Part shown: piece by piece, positions 1 through 10,696 of the stretch
How positions within the stretch are numbered: the first letter of the stretch is position 1
Layout: every line of letters starts with the position of its first letter
Assembly (NCBI RefSeq): GCF_009905375.1
Contig: NC_133647.1
Span: 132,944,088-133,008,087 of the forward strand
From: Apium graveolens
Lineage: Eukaryota > Streptophyta > Magnoliopsida > Apiales > Apiaceae
Length of the DNA: 64,000 bases
Direction: 5' to 3'
Notes under the pieces: model-generated
Told to the model about the DNA's origin: nothing
Databases searched by the model: none
Seen by the model: only the letters and a program-made list of their open reading frames with translations
Translations under genes and position numbers: made by a program

Positions 1-1029
1 TAGTATCCTGCCAATCCTAGAAAACTTCGTACTTTCGTAGGAGTCTTTGGCCTCTCCCATCTCATAACTGCCTCAATCTTTGCCGGATCCACTTTAACTC
101 CTTCATTTCCAATGACATGCCCCAAAAATTGAACTTCCTTTAACCAAAACTCACATTTGGTAAACTTGGCATACAACTTCTCTTGCCGAAGTATCTCCAA
201 TGCTATCCAGAGGTGCTGTTTATGCTCTTCTTCCGACTTAGAATAAATAAGGATGTCATCAATGAATACCACGACAAACTTGTCCAAATACTTCTTAAAT
301 ACTCGATTCATCAGATCCATAAATGCGGCCGGGGTGTTGGTCAATCCAAACGGCATTACTAGGAATTCATAATGCCCATATCTGGTCCTAAATGCTGTCT
401 TGGGAATATCTTCTTCTTTGATCTTTAATTGATGGTATCCCGATCTCAAGTCGATCTTTGAAAAACATTTTGCTCCCTTCAGCTGATCAAAAAGGTCATC
501 TATTCTTGTTAGCGGGTAGCGGTTCTTGATCGTCACCTTATTCAACTCCCGATAATCTATGCATAGCCGCATACTCCCATCTTTCTTCTTGACAAACAGA
601 ACAGGTGCTCCCCATGGCGATGTACTTGGCCGTATCACTCTTTTATCTAACAATTCTTGTAGCTGGCTCGCCAACTCTTTCATTTCTGCTGGTGCCATCC
701 TATATGGGGCCTTTGAAACTGGTTCCGTGCCTGGAGCAAGGTTGATCTCGAACTCGATTTATCGATCTGGTGGTAAGCCTGGTAGTTCTTCTGGAAACAC
801 GTCGGGAAACTCGTTAACTACGGGGATATCTTCTATGCTGGGACTGCCTTTTTTCTGAATCCACTACATACGCTAGGAACGACTCACAACCTTTTCTAAG
901 TAGCTTCTTAGCCTGAACGATTGTAAGAAATAGCTGTTCTTGCCTCTGCCCCTTGAATACTACCTTCTCTCCACTCTTCGTCTTTAAATACACTTTCTTG
1001 GTCTTACAATTAATCTGAACGTTATTCTC
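1..1029 (-). pseudogene. pol: H pol fragment: protease end and reverse transcriptase (decayed, cut by window edge)
   Basis: The minus-strand translation follows C gag-pol from just after the protease to the RT thumb and connection. The catalytic stretch with the FIDD motif (family pattern Y/F-x-D-D) lies near 250-265. The left edge falls in the [10 protein letters not shown] block. A frameshift near 845-855, in a T-rich run, and a stop at the 1029 junction break the reading frame. In relatives this polyprotein copies element RNA into DNA in cytoplasmic particles. This copy cannot encode a full protein. Plus-strand ORFs here, such as 559-858, are antisense shadows. Confidence 0.88.
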
Positions 1030-1835
1030 TCATAACCAATCCATACCTAGAATTATATCAAACTCCCCCAACTTGAAGAGCATCAAGTCGGCTGAAAACT
1101 TATATCCTGAAATATCGATCTCACACTTCAGACAGAATTGATTCACAGGAATCTTCTCTTGGTTCGCAATTACCACATTTACTACCTCACTCATAATCAT
1201 TTTATCACATTGAAGCTTATCAACAAAAGATTCTGATATGAAAGATCTTGTTGCTCTCGAATCAATCAATACTTTAGCTTTGACATTATTGAGTAAAAGT
1301 GTACCTGCTATCACCTCAGAATTCTGAATAGCATCCTTCATTTTCAGATCAAATGTCCTTGATGTTGCTTGCGGGGTTGGTGCGGGTGGTGGAGGTAATG
1401 TCAATACCTCAGCTGGCACGCTCGCACTGGTACTTTCCACGTTCATTAGAGCTTTGACTGGTCCGATTGCCTTACACTCCCTAGCCATGTGTTCAGTCTT
1501 CCCACACTTGTAGCACGTAACTCCTGGCTTCGGCATCTTGCACTCATTCGCCAAATGTCCCTTCTGATTGCACCTATAGCATGTCATGCTCAACTTATTA
1601 CATACTCCGGGGTGCCTTCTTCCACAGTGCTTGCGTTCGGGTCTCTGGAACCTGTTTTCTCCAACTTGTCATTGGCTTGCCTGGTTGTTCCCTTTTGATT
1701 TTTGCCTTTTGCCCAAATTTCCCTTCTTTTGAAAATTTCCGCCCTTATGGAATCCGATCCTCTTTACATTCCGATCTTGTGAACTTCCGGCTTCAGACTT
1801 TTCTCCATAAAATGGAACCTTCCTCTTCTTGTTAT
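1030..1835 (-). pseudogene. gag: H gag C-terminus with CCHC knuckles and aspartic protease (decayed)
   Basis: This continues gag after the A insertion. A basic linker (about 1669-1830) is followed by two CCHC zinc knuckles near 1473-1581, then the retroviral-type aspartic protease. Stops separate the parts: one after the basic linker and one after G-M-D-W-L at 1030. C has glycine codons at both places. The protease catalytic triad D-S-G reads D-S-R here, so the active-site glycine is lost. The first base of the split gag is joined to A at 1835/1836. Homology to C 53390-54190 is close throughout. Confidence 0.88.
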
Positions 1836-3476
1836 TGAAAGGAATATGTCCTAAGTCCAATCATGTATGAGGATTTAGGAATAACTTTTATGTAATCTGT
1901 TTTGATTTCATTGATATTAATAAAAGACTTGTTTTGTTTTTATTACGGGCTTTATCTATTTAAGTGTTGAAATAAGATATTCTATAGTTTAGAGTAAAGC
2001 TTTTTATGGATTATGATGAGATCATAATAGTGAGACCTAAAAGATGATAACTCTAAACTTAAATAGTTCCTGGTCATAGGATTACTAACTGGTAATTAAT
2101 AATCCGTAAAGGTCGGTACATACTATGCTTGCTTCATTATGAAGGATGTCTGTTCTCATAGACATTTGTGTGGTGACACTATAGCTAGTATGTAGGTGCT
2201 TATTATAGAATAAGTTCACTGAACATGACTCGCCCAGCTGAACAACTGATGGAGTTCACTCACATGTCAGCAGTTGTTCACATAGTGATAGTTGTACAAG
2301 TATCCTTAGACTTGAGGTCATCATAGTCATCTTGTGTACACTGAACTATGCTTTGGTTTAGTTCTTAGTCTCCAGGGACAATTATTAGGGCTCTACTGGG
2401 TATAGGAATTTATACACGAAGATAGTGTATAATGAATAAAGGATCTACCCCTTCTAGTGAAGGAAGCGAATGTTCAAGGCTGATCCACTTATGCTAGTTC
2501 AGGAATCTCTGGCCAGAGTGAATGAAATTAGAAAGGAGTTTCTAATTTGCATAGAACTACGCATAGTAAATGGTAAGCAAGTGATTAAATTAGATAGGCT
2601 TGACACGAGATCCATGCCTTGTATTTAATCTGGACATTGTAGGGTAGAAGGAGTTTATTGTACGGTAACTATTCACTGAATAGGTTCTTGGTATTCTAAG
2701 CAGTGAATTCATATTATCCGGATAGTCGCGATATGCTGAGAATTATCCCTCACGATGTAGAATAAATGTGATTAATTAATTAATCATATTTAATAAATTA
2801 GAGAATTTATATAAATAATGATAAAATAGTTTTATTATTATTTATTGAACCTACAGGGTCACACCATAAAAAGAGAATGATTTAATGGTGGAGGAATTAA
2901 TTAATAATGGCTGATAATTATTTATTTATGAAATAAATAATTAATTGGAAAATTTAATAATTAATTAAATGAGATTTAATTGATTATAAATTAATTAAGA
3001 AAAGTTCTTAATATTATTAATTAAAGGATTTAATTTTTGGAAATTAAATCAAGAGAGAGAATTATTTCTAAAGTGTTTAGAAAAAGGATTAATAATTAAA
3101 AGGTGTTTTAATTATTAATGAGAATAATAAATGGGATAATAATAATATTATTTATGGGAAAATTTCAGCTGAAAATTTTGCCTATAAATATACTATTATA
3201 GACCCTATTTTCATTCGAACCCCAAAACCCAAAAAGTTTGGAAAACCCAATTTTCTCCACCTCCTTCCTCCTCCTTAACATCGTTTTCTTGGTGGATACC
3301 GGTGGAGTGATTCACACTTGAGGAGCAACTGCTAAGGATCTCTGATCGTTGTCTCCGAATTATTTTAAAGGTTAGATTCGATCCCTCGAATTTTTATTCA
3401 TGATTTGTATGCTTTTATTTGGATTTTATATGTGTAAAAGTGTTTTTCCATGTCCCGCTGCGTTAAAAATCCAACA
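1836..3476 (+). repeat. 5' LTR of Copia element A
   Basis: The LTR is 1641 bp, TG...CA, and nearly identical to three other copies at 4393-6049, 10697-12357 and 16127-17787. It lacks a 20-bp piece (around 2845) that the other three keep, which contains the ACTACCGGCTT stretch. The left edge abuts the TSD GTTAT (1831-1835). The 2760-3180 part is very AT-rich with repeated ATTAATTAA blocks. A pyrimidine-rich CTCCACCTCC stretch lies near 3255-3275. Confidence 0.96.
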
Positions 3477-3477
3477 A

Positions 3478-3489
3478 TGGTATCAGAGC
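3478..3489 (+). other. Primer binding site of element A
   Basis: TGGTATCAGAGC lies two bases after the LTR end. It is the standard complement of the 3' end of plant initiator-Met tRNA and primes minus-strand DNA synthesis. It fixes the 5'-to-3' orientation as plus. Confidence 0.95.
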
Positions 3490-3774
3490 ATAGGTTGTAT
3501 GCATATAGATCTGTGGTAAAAATTTCAGAATTTTATATGCTTGTATGAATTAATTATGATTTTTACAAGTTATATTATGGATTAATTTTGTTTGATGAGA
3601 AATCGTTTCTCATAACAATTTTGAATGTTGATCTGGGTTCTACAAGTGTTGTAGATCGTCTGGGTATTTTTTTCATAATTTTATGATGTATAGATTATTT
3701 ATTATGAATTTTTGAAGTTGTTGCAATTAAATTCGTAATTAAATAATCATATATATATAAAAATTGTAAGTATG

Positions 3775-3777
<3 letters not shown>

Positions 3778-3817
<40 letters not shown>
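3778..3817 (+). repeat. (TA)n microsatellite in the A leader
   Basis: About 40 bp of uninterrupted TA dinucleotides. The equivalent place in B (about 6320-6360) has a much shorter, interrupted TA tract, so the run expanded or contracted after the copies separated. Confidence 0.97.
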
Positions 3818-3823
<6 letters not shown>

Positions 3824-3945
3824 TCTGTTGTGTTGTCTGTTGATGTTGTTGGCACGGAGAAAGAAGACAAGGAACAGTCAGTACGGCGGCACGGTGTCCA
3901 AGAGATGGTAGGCGGCTGTGTCGGCTATTGCAAGAAAAAAAAAGG

Positions 3946-4086
3946 GGTGTCACGCATTCCGGGAATGCGTTACACCCTGTGGCGCATTCACGGAATGCGT
4001 TACACCTTTTAATGGCTTAAAAGGGATGTAACGCATCACCGGAATGCGTTACAGGGCTTGTAACGCGTTCCTGTAATGCGTTACAG
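3946..4086 (+). repeat. Palindromic GTAACGCATTCC repeat block in the A leader
   Basis: There are four imperfect inverted repeats in about 140 bp. Each pairs a GTAACGCATTCC-like half with a GGAATGCGTTAC-like half across a 0-4 base centre. Spacers include TTTTAATGGCTTAAAA, itself palindromic. The same block is kept in B at 6502-6642. The RNA could fold into a row of GC-containing hairpins in an otherwise AT-rich leader. Function unknown. Confidence 0.9.
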
Positions 4087-4392
4087 CTAGTCTGTCCATA
4101 TTAAAATTAATTTTCTGGGAGTTTCGTAACTCCGTTTTGGGCGTACAATATACCGTTGGATTCGTTTTTCCGAGACGGATCTAATGCAGTGATCAATTTT
4201 ATTTTATATAAAAGTTTTGAACTGTTTATATTTCTGGAAGTGTTTTAAAGCTGTTTTTTAACTGTTTTAACTGCTTTTAAATGTTTCATGTGATACATAG
4301 AGATGTATAATGCTTAGACTAATGTGCTAGATGATATAACATGCCTACCTTGATGTTTATTCATGTTTATATATGTGATATATGCTTAGTTT

Positions 4393-6049
4393 TGAAAGGA
4401 ATATGTCCTAAGTCCAATCGTGTATTAGTATTTAGGAATAACTTTTATGTAATCTGTTTTGATTTCATTGATATTAATAAAGACTTGTTTTGTTTTTATT
4501 ACGGGCTCTATCTATTTAAGTGTTTAAATAAGATATACCATAGTTTAGAGTAAAGCTTTTTATGGATTATGATGAGATCATAATAGTGAGACCTAAAAAG
4601 ATGATAACTCTAAACTTAAATAGTTCCTGGTCATAGGATTACTAACTGGTAATTAATAATCCGTAAAGATCGGTACATACTATGCTTGCTTCATTATGAA
4701 GGATGTCTGTTCTCATAGACATTTGTGTGGTGACACTATAGCTAGTATGTAGGTGCTTATTATGGAATAAGTTCACTGAACATGACTCGCACAGCTGAAC
4801 AACTGATGGAGTTCACTCACGTGTCAGCAGTTGTTCACATAGTGATAGTTGTACAAGTATCCTTAGACTTGAGGTCATCATAGTCATCTTGTGTACACTG
4901 AACTATGCTTTGGTTTAGTTCTTAGTCTCCAGGGACAATTATTAGGGCTCTTCTGGGTATAGGAATTTGTACACGAAGATAGTGTATGATCAATAAAGGA
5001 TCTGCCCCTTCCAGTGAAGGAAGCGAATGTTCAAGGCTGATCCACTTATGCTAGTTCAGGAATCTCTGGCCAGAGTAAATGAAATTAGAAAGGAGTTTCT
5101 AATTTGCATAGAACTACGCATAGTAAATGGTAAGCAAAGTGATTGAATTAGATAGGCTTGACACGAGATCCATGCCTTGTATTTAATCGGGACATTGTAG
5201 GGTAGAAGGAGTTTATTGTACGGTAACTATTCACTGACAGGCTCTTGGTATTCTAAGCAGTGAATTCATATTATCCGGATAGTCGCGATATGTTGAAAAG
5301 CATCACTCACGATGTAGAATAAATGTGATTAATTAATTAATCATATTTAATAAATTAGGGAATTTATATAAATAATGATAAAATAGTTTTATTATTATTT
5401 ATTTCTACTACCGGCTTAATATTGAACCTACAGGGTCACACCATAAAAAGAGAATGATTTTTTGGTGGAGGAATTAATTAATAATGGCTAATAATTATTT
5501 ATTTGTGAAATAAATAATTAATTGGCAAATTTAATAATTGATTAAATGAGATTAAATTGATTATAAATTAATTAAGAAAAGTTCTTAATATTATTAATTA
5601 AGGATTTAATTTTTGGAAATTAAATCAAGAGAGAGAATTATTTCTAAAGTGTTTAGAAAAAGGATTAATAATTAAAAGGTGTTTTAATTATTAATGAGAA
5701 TAATAAATGGGATAATAATAATATTATTTATGGGAAAATTTCAGCTGAAAATTTTGCCTATAAATACACTATTATAGACCCTATTTTATTCTAACCCCAG
5801 AAACCCAAAAGTTTTAGAAAACCAAATTCTCTCCACCTCCTCCTCCTAAAAGTCATTTTCTTGGTGGATACCGGTGGAGTGCTTCACACTTGAGGAGCAA
5901 CTGCTAAGGATCTCTGATCGTTGTCTCCGAATTATTTTAAAAGTTAGATTCGATCTCTCGAATTTTTATTCACGATTTATATGCTTTTATTTGGATTTTG
6001 TGTGTGTAAAAGTGTTTTTCCACGCCCCGCTGCATTTAAAAATCCAACA
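4393..6049 (+). repeat. 5' LTR of Copia element B
   Basis: The LTR is 1657 bp, begins TGAAAGG and ends AATCCAACA. It matches 10697-12357 with about 1 percent difference by eye. It is preceded by TSD AGTTT and followed after one base by the primer site. Confidence 0.96.
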
Positions 6050-6050
6050 A

Positions 6051-6062
6051 TGGTATCAGAGC
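6051..6062 (+). other. Primer binding site of element B
   Basis: TGGTATCAGAGC, complementary to the initiator-Met tRNA 3' end, lies one base after the LTR. Confidence 0.95.
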
Positions 6063-6501
6063 ATAGGTTGTATGCATATAGATCTGTGGTAAAAATTTCA
6101 GAATTTTATGTGCTTGTATGAATTAATTATGATTTTTACAAGTTATATCATGGATTAATTTTGTCTGATGAGAAATCGTTTCTCATAATAATTTTGAATG
6201 TTGATCTGGGTTCTACAAGTGTTGTAGATCGTCTGGGTATTTTTTTCATAATTTTATGATGTATAGATTTTTTATTATGAATTTTTGAAGTTCTTGTAAT
6301 TAAATTCGTAATTAAATAAGTAAATATATGTATATATAGTATATATATATATTTATATATACATCTGTAAGTTATCTGCATAATCTGTACTGCTGTCTGC
6401 GATGTAATGCACGGAGAAAAGTAGATCAGAGGTGTCAGGCGCGCAAACCGAGGAAAGAAGACGGCTGCTGAAAAAAATTAAAAAAAAATAAAATAATAAG
6501 G

Positions 6502-6642
6502 GTGTAACGCATTCCGGGAATGCGTTACACACCTGTGGCGCATTCACGGAATGCGTTACACCCTTTAATGGCTTAAAAGGGGTGTAACGCATCACCAGAA
6601 TGCGTTACAGGGGTTGTAACGCGTTCCTGTAATGCGTTATAG
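6502..6642 (+). repeat. Palindromic GTAACGCATTCC repeat block in the B leader
   Basis: Sister of the block at 3946-4086, with the same four inverted repeats and the same spacers. Here the first half-site reads GTGTAACGCATTCC and the last ends GCGTTATAG. It is preceded by an A-rich run at 6471-6498. Because A and B have drifted elsewhere in the leader, retention of all four units is notable. Confidence 0.9.
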
Positions 6643-7908
6643 CCCGTCTGTTGATCTTAAAATTGATTTTCTGGGAGTTTCGTAACTCCGTTTTGGGCGT
6701 GCAATATACCGTTGGATTCATTTTTCCGAGACGGATCTAATGAAGTGATCAATTTTAGTTTATATAAAAGTTTTGAACTGTTTATATTTGCATGAAGTGT
6801 TTTAAAGCTGTTTTTGACTGTTTTTAATTGCTTTTAAATGCTTCATGTGATACATAGAGATGTATAATGCTTAGTTCTATGTGCTAGATGATATAACATG
6901 CCTACCTTGATGTTTATTCATGTTGATATATGTGATATATGCTTAGTTTATCATGCGATGATAGATTTAGGTGAACTTAAATGAACATAAGGCGTTTGTT
7001 AGACAACCTAGTATAGTGAAATTGTTTCATAACCTTAATAATAATATTATGAATACAATCATGAGATTCTTGTGTTTATGAAACACGTAATTGAATATGA
7101 ATTTTCGATATGAGAGAAAGGATGATTCTGTCAACAATAGATTTCTATCTGTAAGAAAGGGTTATTAAGTGACGCCTCTTGACAATGCTCCATCCGATCT
7201 GGGAATCATCTGATTATTGATTATTGATTTGAAATATTTAATTTAAAAGGAAGAATCTCTTTATAATATGATTATGATTGTGACGTAATATAATCTCTCT
7301 AAAATTAAATAATATCAAGTAGTAATTGGCCAATGATACAACGGGCTTGTGTCGGTCATAGCCTTCCAACATGATAGAAAGTAGTTCTTATTTTTGAATC
7401 ATTGTCATTTCGTGCCACAGCCGAGGGCTTTGATTTCGAAATAAGAAATACTTGTCTATTACATAGAGATGTGTATATTGAATAAGAATCTAAAGGTCAT
7501 TACGTGCCACAACCGTGGGCTTTTGGGGACTGATTCAATTGTACGGAATGTTGGGTTAGACTTGACTTAGAAAATTGAGTTTGTCGTGCCACAGCCGTGA
7601 CTCAATTATTCAAGAGGCTAAAGTTTGATTAGGGAATAACATTAGATGTAATTGATAAGAGTTGTCTGCCTATTGAACATTACATGGCGGTTCGTGCTAC
7701 AGCCGGGGTCGTGTAATGGAATGTAGGATCCCTATTCCCACTAGCATTATGAATGCATAATTTTTCACGTAGGGGGTTGAATAAATTAGATAAACTAGTG
7801 GGAGCCACTTATGAATAAAGACCCGATTCATATAGTGTTTTAAAATGAAATTGAATATTTGCTAAGTGTTGTTATGTGTTTATCATTTACAGATTTACAA
7901 TATACATT
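6643..7908 (+). other. Leader of element B, second part, with CGTGCCACAGCC repeats
   Basis: AT-rich untranslated leader upstream of gag. It has four copies of a CGTGCCACAGCCG-like motif at about 7411, 7503, 7585 and 7693, spaced 80-110 bp. A pyrimidine-AG stretch (TTTATCATTTACAG) lies 20 bases before the gag ATG and resembles a splice acceptor. No coding sequence is supported. Confidence 0.75.
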
Positions 7909-8787
7909 ATGTCTTCTGCACTATCACTCAGGAGCATACTAGATGCTCACAAATTGACTGGTCCTAATTATGCTGACTGGCTTCGAAACTTGAGAATTGT
8001 TCTCAGGATTGAGAAGCTGGAATACGTGATTGACTCACCTAAGCCTACTGAACCTGCTAGCGATGCGTATAATGATGAACATGTTGTGTATCGTAAGTGG
8101 ATAGATGATGCAAATGTTGCTCAATGCATCATGCTAGCTTCCATGAACATTGAGCTACAGAAGCAACATGAGCATATGGATGCTCACACTATCCTCATGC
8201 ATCTACAAGAGTTGTATGATGTGGCAGGGAGGACAGCTCGATATGAGATATCGAAGGAGCTGTTCGGTTGTAGGATGTCTGAGGGATCATCTGTGAATGA
8301 CCATGTACTTAAGATGATCAATTTGATTGAACGTCTTCGACAACTTGGTTTTGCCATGGATGGGGAGCTGAGCCAAGACTTGGTCTTGCAATTGCTTCCG
8401 AGTTCGTTCTCATAGTTTATTGTGAACTTTCATATGAATAAGTTGGATGTCAGCCTGCCTGAACTCCACAACATGTTGAAGACTGCGGAATCGAATTTTC
8501 CCCCTAAGAAGAGTTCTGTTCTTCTAATTGGTGAAGGTTCCAATCCTAAAAAAAGGAAGACGAACTCTTCCAAGAAGAAGAATGTAGGTGAGAAAACGCC
8601 GGTTCCACCAAAAGCTGAAGACCCCGAGAGCAAAGTTGTTTATTTTCACTGTAACAAGGTGGGGCACTGGAAGAGGAACTGCAAGGTTTACCTTGCAGAA
8701 TTGAAGAAGAAGGGTAGTGAGACTACCGCTTCTGATTCAGGTATGTTCATGATAGAAGTGAATATGTCATTTCTACTTGGGTATTAG
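7909..8787 (+). pseudogene. gag: B gag (Copia capsid/nucleocapsid), broken
   Basis: The start is ATG 7909 (M-S-S-A-L-S); the open frame upstream is leader. The N-terminal half matches the plant Copia gag (UBN2-type) capsid pattern with the L-T-G-P-N-Y-x-D-W block. An in-frame TAG at 8413, CAG in A, stops it after about 168 residues. The frame then continues 8416-8787 with the basic linker and a CCHC knuckle near 8640-8685 whose first cysteine is tyrosine. A small deletion of about 10 bp near 8769, relative to A, ends the frame before the protease. Gag would form the particle that packages element RNA; this copy cannot make full-length Gag. Confidence 0.9.
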
Positions 8788-10681
8788 ATACCGCCTGTGG
8801 TTCTCAAATCTGCAATTTGTTGTAGGGACCAAGGAGAAGTAGGACTCTTGAGGAAGAGGAGGTGATTCTACTGATGGGAAATGGAGCAAGAGTTGCTGCT
8901 GAAGATGTAGAATCATTTCATTTACATATGCCTACGGGCAAGACTATTGTTTGAAATAATTGTTATTTTGTTCCCTCGATTGTGAGGAATATTATTCCCA
9001 AGTTAGACTTGGATGGATTTTCATTTATTATTGAGAATAATGAATGTTCTATTCTTAGAGATAATATTCTTTATGGACGTGGTGCTTTAAATAATGGTCT
9101 GTATATATGTGACATAATTTACTTCACATTGAACAAACTAATAAAAGAAAAGGGATGATGAAAATCTCACTTCGTTATGGCACTGTAGTCTCCATTTAGT
9201 AGACAAGGAGAGAGGGCTGCAAATTTGCTAGGAATGGTACACACAGATGTATATGGACCAATGTCTACGCAAGCCATGGGTGGATTTTCATACTTCATTA
9301 CTTTCATAGATGTTAGATCTGGATTTGGATATGTGTTTGATGAAACACAAGTCTGAGGCCTTTGAAAGGTTCAAAGAATATAAGTATGAAGTGGAGAAAC
9401 AAACCAAACATAGTATTATAATTCTTCGATTAGATCGAGATGGTGAATACTTTAATGGAGTGTTTCTAGAGTATCTCAAAGTAAATGGTATAGTCTCCCA
9501 GTGGACTCCTCCAGATTGGTATCTGAAAGGAGAAATCGAACTTTGTTAGACATAGTTCGGTCCATGATGAGCTATGCAAATCTTCCAGTATTCCTATGGG
9601 GTTATGCATTGGAAACCTCAGCATATTTACTGAATAAGGTGCCTTCCAAATCTGTTCCTCAAACTCCGTATGAGATATGGAAAGTAAGGAAACCGGGTCT
9701 TAAACACGTTAAGATTTGGGGATGTCTAGCTTATGTCAAGAATGTTGACCCAGATAAGCTGGAATATCGATCCGTAAAATGTAGTTTTGTGGGATATCCT
9801 AAAGAGACTTTAGGGTATTACTTTTATACCGATCATCGGGTGTTTGTCTCCAGACATGCTACCTTCTTGGAAAAGGAGTTTATCCTTGAAGGAAATAGGT
9901 GGGAGCAAAATTGAACTTGATGAAGTTCAAGAAGCATAAACTACTACGGATCAAGTGGAAACACCTGTTCTGACTGAACAACCTTTTGTGGAACAGCCCA
10001 TTAATAGATCAGGGAGAGTGTCTCGCCAACCTGAGAGGTAATATGGCCTTGTCATTGAGAATGACAATGAGTTGTCAATCATTTGATGATGACGACCCTG
10101 TGACCTATAATAAGGCTATGAGTAGCGTTGACTCAGAGAAATGGCATAGTGCCATGAAATCCAGAATGGAATCTATGTATACGGTATACAAAAGATAGAT
10201 TATAGCAGATGGCCAGGTGGAGACCTATAAGGCCAGGCTTGTGGAAAAAGAATTTAAACAAAGGCAATGGATTGACTTTGATGAAGCCTTTTACCTGTAG
10301 CCCTGTTATAATCAGTTTGGATTTTGCTTGCGAATGCTGCTTACTACTACTATGAGATCTGGCAAATAGCCAGATGGTTTTCTTTCCAAGGGAAATGAAA
10401 ACCTAGTGTGTAAGCTGCTGCGAACCATAAGTGGTTTAAAGCAAGCTTCTCGTAGATGGAACATCCGTTTTGATGAGACAATCAAAGAGTTTGATTTTAT
10501 CAAAAATGTGGATGAACCATGCGTCTATAAAAGGGTTAGTGGGAGCGCGATAACATTTCTTGTATTGTATTGAAATAGAGTTGACACACATAACAACATA
10601 GCAGACCCACTCACAAAGCTACTTTATGAAAGTCACTTTGATCGTCAAGATGGGTATTAGATCCCTGAGTGATTGGCTTTA
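8788..10681 (+). pseudogene. pol: B pol remnant: protease, integrase and deleted RT
   Basis: Protease motif reads D-T-A-C-G (family D-T/S-G). The GAG-pre-integrase region is mostly missing around 9180-9215. Integrase pieces follow at 9310-9549 and 9501-9914 in different frames; the catalytic E is kept (V-S-E-R-R-N-R-T near 9526-9549). RT keeps only the first palm segment (A-D-G-Q-V-E-T-Y-K-A-R, near 10207), a fragment ending T-F-L-V-L-Y at about 10570, and then jumps to the pol C-terminus (A-D-P-L-T-K). The Y-x-D-D loop and RNase H are absent. Many stops are present. The same junctions occur in A. Confidence 0.9.
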
Positions 10682-10696
10682 GTACAAGTGGGAGAT
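10682..10696 (+). other. Polypurine tract of element B
   Basis: GTACAAGTGGGAGAT immediately before the 3' LTR; the purine-rich part primes plus-strand DNA. Identical to the tract of A. Confidence 0.9.

Larger units (their letters stand above)
3490..4387 (+). other. Leader of element A, first part
   Basis: This is untranslated leader between the primer site and the B insertion. It is colinear with B 6063-6950. It holds a TA microsatellite and the palindromic repeat block listed separately. No credible coding sequence is present; the short ORFs here are chance. Confidence 0.85.

Noticed and set aside
559..858. Plus-strand ORF of 99 residues, with a similar one at 54302-54658 minus
   Set aside because: Both are antisense to the RT region of H and C; conservation is imposed by the coding strand.
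3478..3489. Stretches matching initiator-Met tRNA
   Set aside because: Only the 12-base primer-site complements are present; no tRNA cloverleaf is seen anywhere in the window.
3747..3953. ORF with repeated Ile-Tyr
   Set aside because: Translation of the (TA)n microsatellite.
4341..4553. ORFs crossing LTR starts (also 10669-10857)
   Set aside because: Chance frames across the leader or pol/LTR junctions, with the same LTR peptide in both.
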